Positions 22,936 through 32,952 of a DNA stretch of 64,000 bases are shown here, in pieces (the stretch's first letter is position 1; each line of letters begins with the position of its first letter). A program made the position numbers and the translations under genes. Origin of the DNA: Echinarachnius parma (Eukaryota > Echinodermata > Echinoidea > Clypeasteroida > Echinarachniidae); the NCBI GenBank assembly GCA_037951105.1, contig JBAMJV010002070.1, forward strand, positions 141,306 through 205,305. Direction: 5' to 3'. The notes under the pieces are model-generated. The model did not search any database, was not told the origin of the DNA, and saw only the letters and a list, made by a program, of their open reading frames with translations.

Positions 22936-23676
22936 GGGGGGGAAGGGGGTGGAGGGCCAAGAACCCCGACACCACCTCTCCCCAACACATGTTTCAACCC
23001 ATGGTGACCCCGACGAGGCACCACCCCCCCTCAACAAAACAAAGACCAATAAAGGACAAGCCACGACCCCGAGGTCGAGCCAACACACACCACAACAAGG
23101 TTATAAAAACAAAATGGCGGGCATGCAAGAATACGAACATGACATCAAAAATTTAAAAAAAAATAAAAAACTTTCAACATCATTCATGAATCGAGCACAA
23201 CGTCTCCGAAATGATTGACGGCCATGGAAAGAGAGGAAGCAACATTATACACGAGCCAAGACGCAAGACCCCCCGAACGAGGGGGCCGAGCAAGCCCAAA
23301 TAAAAATCAATCTTATACATGACCCGAGGTATAAGACCCCGAGAAAAAATTTAACTGAGAGTGAAAACTCGGACCGAATCTCGCCCGTAACTCCGGGGGA
23401 ACACTCCCACAGCGAGCCGTCCGAAAATTCACGCATGCGTCATTTTCTTAACCACCAACGGAGCGCCTTAGAAAAACCTAACAGAAAGCTCCGAAAATGG
23501 TCTCAAAATCGCTTCTGACAAGGTCCAAGGACTTACAAATCAAATAGGGTTATTGCGCTACACTGATAGATAGAAAAGGAACGGTCTTACTTTAGATTGT
23601 AGACTGCTACGAAAATTCTTAGAATCAAATGTAAGAGCGCGATTTTCAGCGTGACTGTCTCTAAGGCGTCGCAAAT
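22936..23676. other. 5' region of the GC-rich element, unrecognised
   Basis: GC-rich sequence between the poly-T blocks and the leader. Short frames only, and no family signature could be named. It would be the gag side of a DIRS-like element, but nothing in the sequence proves that. Confidence 0.4.
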
Positions 23677-23818
23677 GAAAGAGGACAATTATGGCCCAGC
23701 GCCTGGTATATATAGGGGAGTAGTCTCGGTCCAAGGCAGTTTCTTTTTAGGGTGGTTTTTAGCGAGTTGTTTTCTGTGCATCCAAATGGATATACAAATG
23801 TTGAAGGGGGTTGGTTAG
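23677..23818 (-). promoter_or_regulatory. TATA-bearing leader next to the right terminal repeat
   Basis: On the minus strand, CCCCTATATATACCAGGCGC lies about 120 bp inside the terminus and points into the element body. An exact inverted copy lies at 17424-17565 in the short neighbour. Preservation of this stretch in both, while all else is lost in the short one, suggests a cis-acting role in transcription or replication. Promoter function is inferred only from the TATA word and position. Confidence 0.45.
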
Positions 23819-23839
23819 GGATCTCGATATGGATACTAA

Positions 23840-24540
23840 AATATGCTTTTATCATTCCGACCCAACTGGTGGTTTCAAAGTGATCTTATATATGATGTTT
23901 TTGTTAAATATTTTGATAAAACAAACACACAAACAATCAAAGAAATAAAAACGTTGCAAAGATATTATAAACTACAGAGCAGATCTATATACTATAGAGG
24001 AGAGAAATGTAGCAATGGTGAAGTTATTTGTTTGTGAAATGAAATGAAATGAAATGTCAAGATACTGTATTGATGTGTTTCACTTCAATGCATGACTCAA
24101 CACTCACCCCAATATTTCAAAACAAACAATTGAACTTACAAACAAACAGACAAACAAACAAAATCATCGCAAAGGCTGTAATATTGTTAAGAACTGGAGC
24201 AGCAATGTTGAAGTCTGTGTTTGTGAAATGAAATGAAATGAAATGTCAAAAGACTGTAGATAATGTAGTGTTGCGTTTCATTTCATTGTACATGTCCCAA
24301 CACTCACCCCAATATTTCAAAACATACAAATACACACAAACAAACAAATACACTAAAAAAAACATACAGAAACATTGCAAAGGCTGTAATTGTGAAGAAC
24401 TAGAGCATCTGGTTTGTTGTCTGTGAAATGAAATGAAATGAAATGTCAAAACTCAAAAGGCTGTAGATAATGTAGTGTTGCATGTCATTTCATTGTACAT
24501 GACCCAACACTCACCCCCATGGTTCAAGGACAAGGACGGG
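23840..24540. repeat. Tandem array, units of about 195 bp
   Basis: Three to four units each hold GTGAAATGAAATGAAATGAA, CAACACTCACCCCAATATTT, runs of CAAACAAACAAA and GCAAAGGCTGTAAT. Starts lie near 24032, 24227 and 24423, with a more diverged unit upstream. Confidence 0.8.
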
Positions 24541-24828
24541 ATAAGTGCAACGCACAGCTACCATAACAACTATTCTAAACTCAATGCACATTCCTCACAT
24601 TGTATCATGTTCTGTTCATATTATGTAAACTCGTTGTATGTACATGTACGTGTACGCAAGCACAGCCGCAACATAGCATTATGAATTATGATCCGGCTTA
24701 GGTTTGCTTATCTTCTTCACAATGGCCCATATTCATAAAACTAAACTCTGCTTTAATATAATTATCGGAATATACTTGATTTATACGGCGCCTTATATGT
24801 TGGTCGCATCTCTAAGTGCTTTATAGTT

Positions 24829-25170
24829 CAGTCAAACCTGTGTAGAGTGACCACCAAAGGAAACAAGTGGAAAAAGTGGCCACTGTAGACAGGTGACATC
24901 TATACTGCCCTAATCTGACAAAAGGAAGCGACTGACAATTGTATGGATAGTCTTTTTACTTGTTTTGGGGTAATTGAGATATGCTCTACACAATGGTGCA
25001 CAAATTAAAGTTACCTGACAATCCATTTATGAGTAATTAATATGTCAAAAGGAAGTAACTGCACAAATATCATCATACAAATCCTCATTCACAAGAAAAC
25101 TACCGATTGTCAGTTGCTTCCTTTTGTCAGATTAGGGCAGTATAGACAGGTTCCATAACATTGATTTTCT
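24829..25170. mobile_element. CAGTCAAACC MITE, interrupted copy
   Basis: CAGTCAAACCTGTGTAGAGT through CACTGTAGACAGGTGAC, then after the insertion TATAGACAGGTTCCATAACA, follow the order of the intact copy at 57291-57468. The right end is lost. Confidence 0.75.
24905..25140. mobile_element. 236-bp CTGCCCTAATCTGAC MITE with TATA duplication
   Basis: The ends CTGCCCTAATCTGACAAAAG are perfectly inverted for about 27 bp and nearly so for about 38 bp. TATA occurs on both sides (24901-24904, 25141-25144). The uninterrupted relative at 57356-57366 reads TTTATAGACAGG with a single TATA, so this is an insertion into the CAGTCAAACC element with a duplicated TATA (or TA). Confidence 0.85.
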
Positions 25171-25390
25171 CTGCAATGGTCTTATATCTCCGTACGTTCA
25201 CAACCCTGGTATAACTTTGACATTTACGGCAACACATGTTGTATGAAAGCATCTTTGCTAGTATATATACTCCCAACCTTGTCCTATGTGATCGGAACAA
25301 ACGCCATCCGTATGTCCGTAGATCAGTCACAGTCACGTGACAGTTAAGACGGTCTTATCTAATAAAGACCCTTTCATGAAATGGGCCCCT

Positions 25391-26670
25391 GGGCTCTACA
25401 CATACACAGAGTTATTAAATAATAAAACATTAATATATATATACAATAGTAAATGAAGCATAGCTTTTCTTAGACAGTTAAACCCTTCACCCATCAATAT
25501 TACCTAGGCTCAGGGGGGATCATATTGCCTACCGGAACCAGGTGGTCGAGCCTGTATTAAATCTATGGGGATTGAACAATCTTGTAGCCTGTAGGGAACA
25601 GGTTATTAATTAAACAGGCAAGGTGGTAACTTAAGCCAGTTCAGCTAAAAGTGGGTGACTTATTAAAGATAATGTCAACTTTTTGCAAGCCAAAATTCAC
25701 AAAAGTTGCCCAATTATTGTCTGATTTGACAGAAAATACCATTTAAGAGCTAGCCCGAAAAATCAGAACTCTAAAAAATAAATATAATTCCACTAAAAGA
25801 TATTTTTGAGTCCAAATAGCTTGCTGCGACTGTTTTATTTGTGACTCTTGTTTCCAGAAACCCACAAAAAGTCGCCAGATAGGTTTTTGAGTTATGAGCC
25901 AAAATGTATAAATTATGCAAACAAATACAAATTTTGAACTTTACTTTACCTGAAAGTACAATCTTTCATCTATCGACTGTTAAAATTTTGAGCCTTTAAA
26001 CAAAGCAGAAACTGAGTTATAAGCAGTTTTCTAGACCATGTTTTTTTTGGAGTTGCTCAAGTTTCAATTGAAAATCTTATCGTAGAATTCGCTGTGCTCA
26101 CTTGGCTCGTTGCTACGGCCCGGATTCCCGCGCGATTGTTAAACGCGGCCTGTGATTGGCTAATCACGACACACCCAATCGATCGCGCGCTGCATGTACC
26201 GCTTCCGGGTCGAAAGTCAGTTTTCATTCGATCGTCGTCATTCTTCTAGCTAGCGCATGTTTATTTATCGTTCGTCGTCTTGAATTCGCAATATTTCTTC
26301 ATATTTTAAAGTGAAAACGGTGTCGTGTTTGAACTTATTAAGTCCGTATGGATAATGTGATGTTTTGAGAGTGAATGATGGTTTGTTGTGTTAGTGACGT
26401 ACAACAGCAAATCTGCTATATTTCAATACCACATTCTTCCCAAGAATGGTCACAAAATCTTGATGATTTTTTTTCACTGGATGGTTTCTGGAAAATTAAT
26501 GGTTTGGATGTTATGTGAACTTACTTTATTAAAGTTACTGTATGAGTGAAAATGATACTGGGCTTGGAGTGTATTGGGTAAATGGGTATACTAGCTTGGA
26601 GAAAGCTAAAGGAGGGCATTATGTACATCCTCTTTTTAGTAATTAAATTGAAGAGTGCACAAAGAATTAT
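25391..26670. other. Intergenic DNA with a CpG-rich patch
   Basis: Mostly AT-rich. A SINE-body fragment lies at 25505-25612. At 26085-26240 there is a locally CpG-rich patch with GATTGGCTAAT (CCAAT-like) and CGATCGCGCGC. No exon could be attached to it. Confidence 0.45.
25505..25612 (+). mobile_element. SINE-like body fragment
   Basis: ATTGCCTACCGGAACCAGG, CCTGTATTAAATCTATGGGG and ATCTTGTAG...GAACAGG match the blocks at 40172-40250 and 63610-63700. Confidence 0.5.
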
Positions 26671-27100
26671 TTAAAGGGGACCACCAGGCAAAGGACAACA
26701 CATTATTATATGTTTTGGTACCGTTTTGTGATATCAAATATATACCCAACATTTTGCAAAGGGTTCATATACAAAGCAATTAATTTCCACCACTTACGGA
26801 ACCACTGCTATTTCCTGGTTCCATACGGGCCAAGCATTTGCGAGTGCGCCAATGCTTTCACGCGTACGTCAATAGATTCCCGGATGATTCATTCGCTCTG
26901 CACAGTGCGCTCTGGCTCTGCACGCATATAGTCTACGCAATTCAGACCGCATGAACGCATGGTTGAGAATGGTGATGCGTTTTCCAATTATATATTTTTT
27001 TCTGAAAACATATTTTTGTGAACTTGTTGAAGGAATGGAATACTAAAGATGGTACCTTTCTATAATAAGAATATTATTTTTGGGTGGCGGTACCCTTTAA
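26671..27100. mobile_element. MITE, TTAAAGGG-ACCACCA family, copy 3
   Basis: TTAAAGGGGACCACCAGGC at the left, GGTGGCGGTACCCTTTAA at the right, with TTAA at both ends. The interior matches copies at 12192 and 16920, with small indels and a GCGCTCTGGCTCTGCACG duplication in the centre. Confidence 0.9.
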
Positions 27101-27576
27101 AGCCACTTAAAGTCAATCTCTAGCCCATTAACACCCCAAGCCAAGTTCATTCAAGTGGAAACACTTGCGAACAAACCACAGTTTCCACTAAACCCATTGA
27201 GCACAGCTTGCTATCCAGCTCAGTGCACATTCACTTTTGTTTCCCTAAATCTCTGGCCCCATTTACACACATGAAGCTTTTAGTTTATAACTTTGTAATG
27301 AGTAAGCTAATGAATTAAAATTTGGCAGTCTGTAAGAGTACACTATAATTGTTGACTGTGCTAAATTTCAGCTTAATCTGACTAGTGCTTCATACACGTT
27401 GCTATGGAGTATTGATTGACCTCCGTGAGGGATTCAACAAAATCTGCTCCGCACCGCGCGCCCGAGTGACCCTAATCTTTAGAGGCTGTTTTCTCCTTGT
27501 TCCTTAAAACTTGACCTGCTCACTATTTTCCCTTTAACCGCTTTTTTGAATAGGTTGTACTGGTCCAAATTTGTTA

Positions 27577-28040
27577 AAGGGGAATTAACCCTTATCCTTT
27601 TGACTTACTGGATGTGATGAGAGTATAACTACTATCATTGCTATTCACTTATTTCCTCATGAATATTCCCGATTACAAAAATAATCAATATTTTATGGAC
27701 CACTGTCGTCTGCTTTCAATGCCCATAGGAGGTGGCCATTTCTTCAACTACTCGCGGTGAAATGACGTGGCAGGCGGAGAACACAATAGCATTATCGTAA
27801 CCCGCTATTGTGTTCTCCGCCTGACACGTCATTTCACCGCGAGAAGTTGAAGAAATGGCCGCCTCCTGTTGGCATTGAAAGCAGACGACAGTGGGCCATA
27901 AAATATTGATTATTTTCATTATTGGGAATATTCATGAGAAAATAAGTGACTAGAAATGACAAGAGTTACGAACCAATACACATTGTACCAACCAGTTATC
28001 ACTTTTTGCACATGTCAACAACGTTACTAGATCCCTTTAA
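27577..28040. mobile_element. TTAAAGGGG-ended element enclosing a long hairpin
   Basis: The left end is TTAAAGGGGAATTAACCC and the right end GTTACTAGATCCCTTTAA, of the same type as the CTAGTAAC family. In between lies the hairpin at 27645-27951. The ends are not mutual inverted repeats beyond TTAAAGGG, so this may be two joined elements. Confidence 0.5.
27645..27951. repeat. Long inverted repeat, arms of about 147 bp
   Basis: Arms start TCACTTATTTCCTCATGAAT and are mirrored at TTCATGAGAAAATAAGTGAC. They remain about 93-95% complementary through GCGGTGAAATGACGTGGCAG and AACACAATAGC, with a loop of about 12 bases (ATTATCGTAACC). Weaker symmetry continues outward for about 25 bp. RNA from either strand would form a long duplex. 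Confidence 0.9.
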
Positions 28041-28430
28041 GTACCAATCATCCATGTACACACCTACCCTCACAATTATGATGAATATAACCTTCTGGCA
28101 AATGAATGCTGATTGGTTGGAGTTCTTATCAATTTAATGGATGTGTCGTTAAAATTCTCTACATTTTCGGAAATTGAAACCACCTCATAAAGGCGAATGG
28201 AAACCTCGAAAACTAGCTCAATGAGTAACGAGTACAGGAAGCCTAGAAGAAAAAAAGAAAATTATCAAATCTGAATTTTTAACGAAATGGTTTTTTGTTT
28301 AAGTTTTGAATTAATTGAGGTTGTCGGCAAACTACAAGCAGAGTGGCTGAACCTGCAAGCTGAATCGTACTTTATTGTGTGGAAATCTATTAAAATGAGT
28401 CTCAAATACTAAGTACACAGGGCTTGAATT

Positions 28431-28529
28431 TTAAAGGGGTAGTACAGTTTTGGTAAAGCTGAACTTTAGTCACCAAAACCTGCACAATCACATTAAAACC
28501 ATCTTACCAAAACTGAACTTCCCCTTTAA
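28431..28529. mobile_element. 99-bp deletion derivative of the TTAAAGGGGTAG MITE
   Basis: TTAAAGGGGTAGTACAGTTT at left and AAACTGAACTTCCCCTTTAA at right form inverted ends with TTAA. Only CTTTAGTCACCAAAACCTGC-like interior remains from the 574-bp relative at 3968-4541. Confidence 0.85.
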
Positions 28530-29600
28530 GCTATTCACAAATGCAGGAGGCTGCTGATAACTTATCTGTCTGGGCTGATGATAATAAAATGAAACTAAAT
28601 CCTATAAAATGTTTGACAATGGATATTTGTTTCTCTAGGGCACCAGTTAATAGGACGAGTATAATTTTAGAGAATTGTTTATTGGCAACATTGAGTGAAG
28701 TTAAATTATTAGGAATTACTATACAAAATGATTTAAAGTGGGATGCTCACATAAAAGACATTGAAAAAAGGGCAAGTGCAAATTTATATATGCTCCGTTC
28801 TTTGGTTAAATATGGTCTTCCACAGGAAGACCTTATCACTGTTTTTGTTGGTTATATTCGCCCTCTACTTGAATATGCCAGTCCTGTTTGGAGTGGAGGA
28901 CTCACACAAAGTCAAAAAGAGAGATTAGAGAGAATTCAAAAGAGAGCGTTGCGGATAATTTTCCGTAGGGATTATAATGATTACACAAATGCACTTGAAC
29001 AATCCCAACTTCAAACACTAGATAAAAGGCGTCAAGATTTATGTGTTACTTTCTTTCAAAAAACATTATCACTCACCGACCAATTTCAACAATTTCTCCC
29101 ACAAAAACAATGTACTAGAACACTTAGAAACTCAAAGAAAATTCCGGATTTTAAATGTAAAACAAATCGAATGCAAAATAGTCCTATACCAAATTTGATT
29201 CGCCTGTATAACAAAACCTGATTTGCTCGTGTTTATATTCTTTGTAATATTTTGTAATCGTAATGTTCGGATTTGCGTTCATTCGTTTAATGATTATGTT
29301 TATTGTACCAATATGTGTTAAACTATATTTAATTACTATTTTATTCTTTGAATTTGATCAGTTTATATAGTAGTACATAATTGGACTTAATCATTTCTTT
29401 CAAGAATTATGTTCATTAACTGTTTTTTAACTGGTTATGGTATTTATGCAATATTAATAAGACGCGTTTTTAAATGATCTGTGATTTTTACAATGTATAA
29501 ATGACAAACTTTTGTAACTCATGTGCAATTCAGTTGTGAAACTGCCATCCATGGAGCAATAAAATACCATTTATCTATCCTTCTATCTATCTATCCATTG
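28530..29600 (+). mobile_element. 5'-truncated LINE (CR1/L2-like) with (ATCT)n tail
   Basis: The element starts abruptly inside the reverse-transcriptase reading frame. After the stop at 29221 comes a 3' UTR of about 340 bp ending GGAGCAATAAAATACCATTT and then ATCTATCC-type repeats to about 29600. Severe 5' truncation and a microsatellite 3' tail are typical of CR1/L2-group insertions. It begins at the base after the TTAA of the MITE at 28431-28529. Confidence 0.85.
28541..29221 (+). CDS. Non-LTR retrotransposon reverse transcriptase, C-terminal fragment
   Basis: This uninterrupted 226-residue frame is the end of a LINE ORF2. Residues near 10-30 (SVWADDNKMKLNPIKC) match the segment just after the catalytic core, where W-x-x-x-N-x-x-K-x-x-P-K-C precedes the thumb. 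VKLLGITIQNDLKWDAHI around 55-70 and RPLLEYASPVWSGGL around 107-121, with ERIQKRALRIIF after it, are the standard thumb and linker motifs. The polymerase FADD core and endonuclease are missing through 5' truncation. The lack of stops suggests a young insertion. The first ATG is internal to the parent frame, not a true start. The clade is probably CR1/L2 or a close relative. Confidence 0.85.
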   Translation: MQEAADNLSVWADDNKMKLNPIKCLTMDICFSRAPVNRTSIILENCLLATLSEVKLLGITIQNDLKWDAHIKDIEKRASANLYMLRSLVKYGLPQEDLITVFVGYIRPLLEYASPVWSGGLTQSQKERLERIQKRALRIIFRRDYNDYTNALEQSQLQTLDKRRQDLCVTFFQKTLSLTDQFQQFLPQKQCTRTLRNSKKIPDFKCKTNRMQNSPIPNLIRLYNKT

Positions 29601-29796
29601 CCTGAAAAAAATGTAATCACTGATAATGAACATAATAACTTGAATGGAATGGAACTGTTTTGTTTAATATTTCAAAAGGGTTCTAGTACATTACTTTCTA
29701 TTAAACAAAATGATCAAATGACTGCAGAGGCGTACAATAATACGTGCAGTTCCTCTTTGGTGAATGCAAACAAATCTTTAATAGAAATAATATATT
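29601..29796. other. Short unique spacer
   Basis: Between the LINE tail and the next tandem repeat. Nothing is recognised. Confidence 0.5.
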
Positions 29797-30050
29797 AACA
29801 CAATCAAAGGTTCCTCTTTTGCATATACAAATCAGTGTTTAATACAAATAATTCAACACAATCAAAGTTTCCTCTTTTGTGCATAAAATTAAGTAATTGT
29901 TTAATTACAAATAATTCAACACAATCAACGTTTCCTCTTTTGTGCATAAAATTAAGTAATTGTTTAATTACATATAATTCAACACAATCAAAGTTTCCTC
30001 TTTTGTGCATAAAATGAAAATCAGTAAGTGTTTTATTTCATACAAATAAC
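29797..30050. repeat. 63-bp tandem repeat, four units
   Basis: Units begin AACACAATCAAAGTTTCCTC at 29797, 29855, 29918 and 29981. The middle two are nearly identical and the outer two diverged. The repetitive open frames on both strands follow from the 63-bp period, a multiple of three. Confidence 0.95.
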
Positions 30051-30084
30051 TTTTCAATGTTGGAAGAATAATGAATGGGGCACT

Positions 30085-31670
30085 CACCAGAATAATGCAA
30101 TCATCCATGAAGCATCACCCGTCAAGCTGGTATTATGTTTTTTTTACACGCTCAGCAATTTCAGTCCCACCTCAAATATTAGAGCACAAGACTATCCCTT
30201 CCCTACGAGAGCTTGCATGAAAATTAAACCATCGATCGTCAAGCTAGTGAATGTTTTAACACGCTCAGCAATTGCAGTCCCACCTCAAATATTAAAGCAC
30301 AAGTCTATTCCTTCCTTCCGAGAGTTTGCATGAAAATTAAACCATCGATCGTCAAGCTGGTACTATGTGTTTGTTTTTTTTACAGGTGCAGCAATTGCAG
30401 TCCCACCTTAGTTAAGGACTTGCATGAAAATTACTGTCAACACTCAGCATTTTTATTGTGTCTATTGCATGTTCTAAAGGCTATATATGAAAATGAAATG
30501 GTCTAGTCACGTTGGGACTTTATATGCCTTCACCTGTCGTCCCACTCATGTCCAACGACTATCCTTTTCAAAGTCTCGCGACTTTCCCTTCCAAAGTCTT
30601 GTTCGAAAATGAAACACTTGGTCTTTTATGCGTTTATGCCCACAAAGTCCCACTCATGCACATAAATGTTCAATGGCTTTCCCTTCCATTGAAGTCTTGT
30701 GTGAAAATGAAACTGTCAGTCACGCTAGGTTTATGCCCATACTTTAGTCCCACTCCTACACATTAATGTCCCACAACTTTCCCTTCCAAAGTCTTGTTCG
30801 AAAATGAAACTGCCAGTTACACTGGGTTTATACCCCATACGTAGGGTCCCACTCATACACATTTATGTCCCACAACTTTTCCTTTCGAAAATTTGTATGA
30901 AAATGAAACGGTCAGTCTCGTATGGTTTATGCCCACAAATGAAGTCCCATTGATGCACATTAATGTCCTACTATGATTACTTTCCGAAGTGCTCATACAA
31001 AAATGAAACTGCCGACCACTCTTTTAGCAGTTTATGTCCGTTTCCCACTTTAAACGCACGTTATCACCCACTACTATTTCTTCTAACCGCTTTATATGAA
31101 ATTAAACCGTCACTTGTAAGTCTATACTGTCGGTGGGTAATCCAACATGAGAACATTAATGTCCAAATACATAGATAATCAAGGACATAACAATCCAGAA
31201 ATTGGCTATTTTGCAAAATTTAAACCATTAATCGCTTGGGAATTTGTTGTCCACGCAAGCAATATTACTTATAAAAATGTACATTAATGTCCAGATAGAT
31301 GATACTGATACTGCATCATTCCAGAGACATGAACGGGAACGAAAACGAAATCAAAACCGCGAGTCACGCTTCGCCAACGTATAGAAGCGATACCAAGTTG
31401 AGCGTGCATTAATGTCCTACTAAATAGTCCTCCTAATGAGCGACAAATCAACCAGACGCCTACACGTACGAGCACAAGTGCAATCGGACATTACATTAAT
31501 GTCCCAGGATGAGATCCTTCCCGAAGCTTACAACTTACAAGCATGAAAATGAAAACAGTTGATCGCCCAGCCGGCCTTCAACAATGCCAGCACGTGCGAT
31601 GCCACTCGTGCCGATAAATGTCCCACGTCTTTTTTATCCAGAGGCTTATACGAAAATGAAATACATCCAC
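30085..31670. repeat. Decayed tandem array, units of about 97-118 bp
   Basis: About fourteen units share ATGAAAATGAAACNGTCAGT, a TTTATGCCCAC stretch, GTCCCACTCATGCACATTAA and TGTCCCACNACTTTCCCTTC. The early units (30119, 30238, 30351) are a GTCAAGCTGGT variant. Identity falls toward the right end. No gene is seen. Confidence 0.8.
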
Positions 31671-31689
31671 GTCCGTCAGCGTGGCACTG

Positions 31690-32160
31690 TGACGTCCGAC
31701 TTATGACTTCCTCCCTCTCATTCTCTCTCTCTCTCTTTTTCTTGGACTGTCTCTCTCTGTTATTTGGTCTTTCTCTTTTAATATGTGTCTGTCTCTCTCT
31801 CTCTGTATTTCTGCCGTTCAATCTTTCTGTCTATAGACCTCTCTTTCTATCCGTCTGTCTATCTGTTTCTGTCTTTCTCTCTCCCTGCCCATCTCTCTGT
31901 TTCTCTGCCTTTCTCTTACTTTCTATATGTCCCTCTTTGTTTGTCTGTACTCTCTATTTGTTCTCTGTCTCTCTCTATCTCTCACTCTCTTGTCATCTCT
32001 ATCTATCTGTCATTCTCTCTATTTCTATGTCTTTCTCTATATATCTATATGTCTGTCATTCTCTGTGTTTTTCTGCCCATCTCTCTATCTGTCTATCTCT
32101 CCCGCTCTCTGTCTTTATCTCCTCCCCCCTCTCTCTCTCTCTTTCACACACACATGATAC
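31690..32160. repeat. CT-rich simple repeat
   Basis: A roughly 470-bp pyrimidine-rich block of TCTCTCTCTGT, TATCTATC and related words ends in CACACACA. The long leucine/serine open frames across it are low-complexity artefacts. Confidence 0.95.
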
Positions 32161-32197
32161 TCTCGCTCAATCTATCTCGTTTTATAGTGGATGATTA

Positions 32198-32223
32198 TTA
32201 CCCCCCCCCCCCCCCCCCCCCCA
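32198..32223. repeat. Poly-C tract
   Basis: Uninterrupted C run of about 22 bases. Confidence 0.95.
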
Positions 32224-32544
32224 CCTTCATTATTTGTAATACCTGCGCAAGGCCAAGGACACTTTATACTACAGGTGAAAAGAGCAGCATATCACTGGTA
32301 CAATTTGGTTAAGCCTGCTCACTCCACACCATGTATATTATTATTAGGACCACCCGCAAAAAGGTATCAATTGAATTGTAATTATGAGCTTTGACGATTA
32401 AACCCTTCATGCTTTTGTTAGGCCTGTTAAAAGTAGACAGCTTCTTGACATGAGCATTGTGACTTAAATTGACTATGGCATTTATATATATTATTTCTTC
32501 TTCTGCAGATCTATGCAAACAAAATTTATATGATTATGATTTTT
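32224..32544. other. Short intergenic stretch
   Basis: Nothing is recognised apart from AT-rich unique sequence. Confidence 0.5.
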
Positions 32545-32646
32545 CAAATTATATTTTTCTGAACTTGTTGGTGGAATGGACTACTTAAAACTACTCCCAT
32601 TCATGTATAGATTAGAAATTTATTTTAGGGTGATGGTTCCCTTTAA
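32545..32646. mobile_element. Right-end fragment of the TTAAAGGG-ACCACCA MITE
   Basis: CTGAACTTGTTGGTGGAATG and GGTGATGGTTCCCTTTAA match the right third of the copies at 12192 and 26671. Confidence 0.65.
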
Positions 32647-32952
32647 ATAAAACTTGCTTGAGTAAAGACTCTTCCAGTGTTGTTGTCCCAGCCAAGACCG
32701 CCAAGTCCATGGGTTGACTCGGGTTAGGCTTCTCATCAATGCAGCCAAAGCCAGCCAAGCCAGCCTAGCCGCTCCCGATGAAAGATATATACCTAACTTG
32801 ATTATCTAGATTGCTTTCGACGAAAGATGTCTGACTTTGTTAACGGGATTGTTTTCCACTCGCTCTACAGATGAACTTGTATGTCCTTCCTGTGGTCTTG
32901 TATTAGAGATAGTTCAGATTCGTAAATCAGACGCATGGTGCCATCTAATCAT
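32647..32952. other. Unique intergenic stretch
   Basis: Short CCAGCCAAG-like repeats at about 32690-32770. No further feature is seen. Confidence 0.5.

Larger units (their letters stand above)
17662..23834 (-). mobile_element. GC-rich 6.2-kb element with 44-bp inverted repeats, DIRS-like candidate
   Basis: The terminal inverted repeats 17662-17705 and 23791-23834 (ATCCATATCGAGATCCCTAA ... TTTGTATA) are exact mirror copies. The interior is strikingly GC-rich beside AT-rich flanks. The minus strand reads inward from a TATA-bearing leader at the right end and finishes with a frameshifted tyrosine-recombinase remnant (17770-18265) near the left end. Inverted termini plus a recombinase of this kind are the hallmark of DIRS-type retroelements. 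I could not find the expected reverse-transcriptase motifs, and poly-T, poly-C and repeated modules have damaged the middle. The alternative is a non-autonomous GC-rich DNA transposon that captured recombinase sequence. Confidence 0.6.
24725..25390. mobile_element. Putative GGCCCATATTCAT inverted-repeat element
   Basis: The left end GGCCCATATTCATAAAACT and the right end, inverted, GGCCCATTTCATGAAAGGGT are similar to the termini of the element at 43643-43886. The middle is filled by the CAGTCAAACC MITE and its own nested insertion. Confidence 0.5.

Noticed and set aside
22770..23218. Lysine-rich and proline-rich frames near 22.8-23.2 kb
   Set aside because: They are translations of poly-T/poly-G tracts.
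29797..30050. CRISPR-like array of 63-bp repeats
   Set aside because: Units are contiguous tandem repeats without unique spacers, in eukaryotic DNA.
31559..32312. Long leucine/serine-rich open frames (211 and 175 codons)
   Set aside because: They lie in a CT microsatellite; several overlapping frames on the same strand are open for the same compositional reason.
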